A DNA stretch of 19,412 nucleotides, from the NCBI GenBank assembly GCA_903822375.1, contig CAIJOU010000920.1, forward strand, positions 1 to 19,412. Reading direction: 5' to 3'. The stretch is from Candidatus Hydrogenedentota bacterium. GTDB lineage: Bacteria; Hydrogenedentota; Hydrogenedentia; Hydrogenedentales; CAITNO01. Made by a program: the position numbers and the translations under genes. Under the pieces are notes generated by a model. It was not told the origin of the DNA and ran no database searches. It saw nothing but the letters and a program-made list of their open reading frames with translations. The stretch's first letter is position 1. Every line of letters starts with the position of its first letter. Of this stretch, positions 17,172-19,412 are shown piece after piece.

Positions 17172-19412
17172 ATGAAGTCAACATGTGTGCGGATGACGGC
17201 CATCGCGGTCTTACTGGCTGCCGCGCTTCTCGGCATGATGGCTCAGGCCGACACCTGTGCCCTGCCCAGCGACCCGGCAACCGTGCTGGGCATTCTGTTT
17301 CCGTTGGTGGACGCCAACGGGGACGGAGGGCTGTCACTCACGGAATTGGGCGTGCTGTATGCCGGAATTCCGGCGCAGTATTTCGACATTGCCGACGCCA
17401 ACCATGATGGCAAAGTGTCCATAGCGGAATTGACCCCGTTCCTGTCGCTGCTTCCCGGCGGCAACCTGCTGTCGATGGTCGACACCAACGGAAACGGCGC
17501 CATCGAATATGCCGAAGTCTCACAGTACGTGACACCGGCGCAGTTTGCCCTGCTGGACAAAGACAGCAACGGGGTGATCAACTGCGCCGACCTTGGCACC
17601 GTCACCCCCCCGGTTGAGGGAGAGACGCCGCCCCCACCCCCGCCCCCGCCGTGTCCCTTGCCGGACGACATTCTGCCGTTCTTGACCGACCTGCTGATCC
17701 CGGTTTTCGACACGGACCACAGCGGCGGACTTTCGCTCGCCGAGGTACAGGCGCTGTATCCGATACCGGCCCAGTATGTTTCCTATTTCTCGCTCATCGA
17801 CTTCAACCACAATGGCCAGGTGGACCCTGAAGAACTGATGGCCATTGCCTCCGCGCTGGGAATTGATCTGCTTGGAACAATCGACACCAGCGGCGACCGA
17901 ATCATCCAGTATTCGGAAGTGGCTCAGTATGTCAGCGCCGAGCAGTTCGCCCTGCTGGACCGCAACGGCAACGGCGCGTTTGACTGCGGCGACACCGATA
18001 CCGTGACGCCCCCGAACGAGGGAGAGCCCGCCGAGGGTGAGACCCCTCCGGCGGTCTGCCCGCTTCCGGACGATGTTGTGGTCGTGCTTGGCGGCGTGCT
18101 TATACCCCTGTTCGACATGGACCACAGCGATGGTCTCTCCCTCGCCGAATTGCAGTCACTGTATCCGATACCGGCAGAATATGCGTCCTACTTCTCCCTG
18201 ATAGATTTCAATCACGACGGCCAGATAGACGCGAGTGAGCTGGCAACCATTGCCTCCGCGCTCGGCGTGGACCTGCTCGGCGAGATTGACACCAACGGTG
18301 ACCGCGTCATTCAGTACTCCGAAGTGTCACAGTATGTGACCGCCGCACAGTTTGCGCTGCTGGACCGCAACGGCAACGGCGCGTTCGACTGCGGCGACCT
18401 CACCACCGTCTCTCCGGAGGGGGAGGGTGAGACCGCGCTTCCCTGTGCGATACCCAGTGTGAACTCCCTGCTCTTCGACGCCGTTTTCGCGGTGCTCGAC
18501 GCAAACCATGACGGCGGGATCGACATTGACGAGATAACCCGCATAGCCAGTTTGATCCCGGGGCTGGACACTTCCCAAGTTCAGATCGTGTTCAACGTTC
18601 TCGGTGCCGGGGGCAACGGAAAGATTACCCGTGCCGCGCTGGACCTGATCCCGGCGCTGCTTCCCGCGCTGGGGGTCACGCTGCCCGACACGAATCTGCT
18701 GGGCCTCATCGACACCAACGGCGACGGCCTGATCCAGTTGTCTGAGGCCAGCCCGTATGTGAGCACTTCAATCTTTGTGATGCTCGACACCAATGCAAAC
18801 GGTGTGCTGGATTGTGAGGACTTGAGCGCGCTGATCAGCGGCCATATAATAATCGGAGGCGGACCCAACGAGGGCGAGGTTGTGGATGCCTGCCCGCTGC
18901 CGGATCTCCGGTCCATGCTTCCAACGCTGGCGCTGCTGTTGGACAAAAACCATGACGGCCGTGTCTGTGAGGACGAAATCGCCGACCTGATGGCGCCGCT
19001 GATGAACATGGTCCCGAGCGCGGTCGCCGTTGATTTCTTTGCCCTGGCTGACCAGGACGGAGACGGTTGCCTGAATGCAGCCGAACTGGGTGCGCTGGCC
19101 AATTTGGTGCCGCTAAATCCGATTACTTTCCTGGACGGCAACGAGGACGGTGTGCTGGAGCAGAATGAAGTCGCCATGCTGCTGAAACCGGAGGATTTTG
19201 CGGTGGCCGACGCCAACCACAACGGCGCAATCGACTGTGAGGACCTGGCCGCGATTATGGCGCTGTTGGGCGGCAATGAAGGCGAACCCGTCGAGGGCGA
19301 ACCGCCTGTGGAGGGCGAGGGCGAAGTCAACGGACTGAATGACCTTTTGAATGGGCTGCACGGTTCGCGCAAACTTGGCGGTCTGCTGGAGGATGCCTTC
19401 ACCCTTCTCGAC
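17172..19412 (+). CDS. Secreted multi-module EF-hand calcium-binding protein (3' end outside window)
   Basis: The 747 visible codons start at ATG 17172 and run off the window. Residues 1-26 are a signal peptide ending A-Q-A. Then come five modules of about 110-125 residues (29-140, 161-274, 296-409, 425-550, 574-691), each with four 12-residue calcium loops of the form D-x-N/D-x-D/N-G-x-I/L-x-x-x-E/D: 20 slots, of which one (478-489) has lost its first and last ligands. Each module opens with Cys (C-P-L-P-D type) and ends with Cys at position 10 of the fourth loop, suggesting one disulfide per module. Linkers are rich in Pro and Glu-Gly-Glu. Loops resemble dockerin and calmodulin-like repeats. 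A role in calcium-stabilised surface structure, adhesion or enzyme anchoring is inference. Beyond residue 700 a new linker and perhaps a sixth module begins. Confidence 0.85.
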   Translation, partial: MKSTCVRMTAIAVLLAAALLGMMAQADTCALPSDPATVLGILFPLVDANGDGGLSLTELGVLYAGIPAQYFDIADANHDGKVSIAELTPFLSLLPGGNLLSMVDTNGNGAIEYAEVSQYVTPAQFALLDKDSNGVINCADLGTVTPPVEGETPPPPPPPPCPLPDDILPFLTDLLIPVFDTDHSGGLSLAEVQALYPIPAQYVSYFSLIDFNHNGQVDPEELMAIASALGIDLLGTIDTSGDRIIQYSEVAQYVSAEQFALLDRNGNGAFDCGDTDTVTPPNEGEPAEGETPPAVCPLPDDVVVVLGGVLIPLFDMDHSDGLSLAELQSLYPIPAEYASYFSLIDFNHDGQIDASELATIASALGVDLLGEIDTNGDRVIQYSEVSQYVTAAQFALLDRNGNGAFDCGDLTTVSPEGEGETALPCAIPSVNSLLFDAVFAVLDANHDGGIDIDEITRIASLIPGLDTSQVQIVFNVLGAGGNGKITRAALDLIPALLPALGVTLPDTNLLGLIDTNGDGLIQLSEASPYVSTSIFVMLDTNANGVLDCEDLSALISGHIIIGGGPNEGEVVDACPLPDLRSMLPTLALLLDKNHDGRVCEDEIADLMAPLMNMVPSAVAVDFFALADQDGDGCLNAAELGALANLVPLNPITFLDGNEDGVLEQNEVAMLLKPEDFAVADANHNGAIDCEDLAAIMALLGGNEGEPVEGEPPVEGEGEVNGLNDLLNGLHGSRKLGGLLEDAFTLLD
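17652..17993 (+). repeat. EF-hand module 2, DNA-level copy of module 3
   Basis: This 342-base module aligns without gaps with the 342-base module at 18057-18398. By eye 87 of 114 residues are identical, and the last 12-residue loop is the same in both. This is a fairly recent internal duplication. Confidence 0.8.
18057..18398 (+). repeat. EF-hand module 3, DNA-level copy of module 2
   Basis: The partner of 17652-17993, equal in length. Differences cluster in the first 20 residues after the opening C-P-L-P-D-D, while the two middle loops and the last loop are strongly kept. Both copies carry Arg instead of Gly at position 6 of the third loop. Confidence 0.8.

Noticed and set aside
17256..19244. 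CRISPR-like or satellite repeat array
   Set aside because: The repeats are coding, in frame, of unequal unit size and diverged as EF-hand loops; there are no fixed short repeats with unique spacers.
18581..19402. A 273-codon minus-strand ORF rich in Ser and Pro
   Set aside because: It is the shadow of the EF-hand repeats; Ser/Pro richness comes from reading GC-rich repeat codons backwards.

Overview
This window looks like a piece of chromosome from a GC-rich bacterium that lives on polysaccharides. The best taxonomic guess is the PVC / Candidatus Hydrogenedentes / Lentisphaerae neighbourhood. That guess rests on habits, not on a marker gene: many secreted glycosidase-like proteins, a GxGYxYP-family protein, and a secreted EF-hand protein with proline and Glu-Gly-Glu linkers. 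No rRNA, tRNA, transposase, integrase or CRISPR array was seen.

Layout. (1) 1-1965, minus: the N-terminal 655 residues of a GH13 (alpha-amylase clan) enzyme that runs off the left edge. (2) 1966-2215: a divergent promoter region. (3) 2216-8767, plus: an operon-like run of a secreted beta-propeller/SGNH esterase fusion, a very large GH106/rhamnosidase-like protein whose frame is broken at a run of eight G, and a GH43-like five-bladed propeller. (4) 8768-9979, plus: a decayed stretch with the first ~90 codons of an aldehyde:ferredoxin oxidoreductase joined, in another frame, to a class II aldolase domain with an unusual four-cysteine insertion. (5) 16784 down to 9998, minus: a GH36-like enzyme, a GH32/43-like propeller, a small AT-richer exported protein with an Ig/BsuPI-like domain, and a GxGYxYP protein. 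(6) 16785-17171: a second divergent control region with a promoter and an operator-like palindrome. (7) 17172-19412, plus: an exported protein of five EF-hand modules, running off the right edge.

How it fits together. Almost every intact gene except the GH13 enzyme has an N-terminal export signal, and most encode carbohydrate-active folds. The likely theme is breakdown of a complex, acetylated, rhamnose/galactose/pentose-containing glycan outside the cytoplasm: an esterase to deacylate, GH106-, GH43- and GH36-like enzymes to trim side chains, and GxGYxYP and propeller proteins of unknown specificity. The GH13 protein has no visible signal and may act in the cytoplasm on alpha-glucans. A class II aldolase would suit fuculose- or rhamnulose-phosphate cleavage, but here it is a remnant or of uncertain start. 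No SusC/SusD pair, transporter or dedicated regulator lies in the window, so this is not a classical Bacteroidetes PUL. Substrate assignments are inference from fold only.
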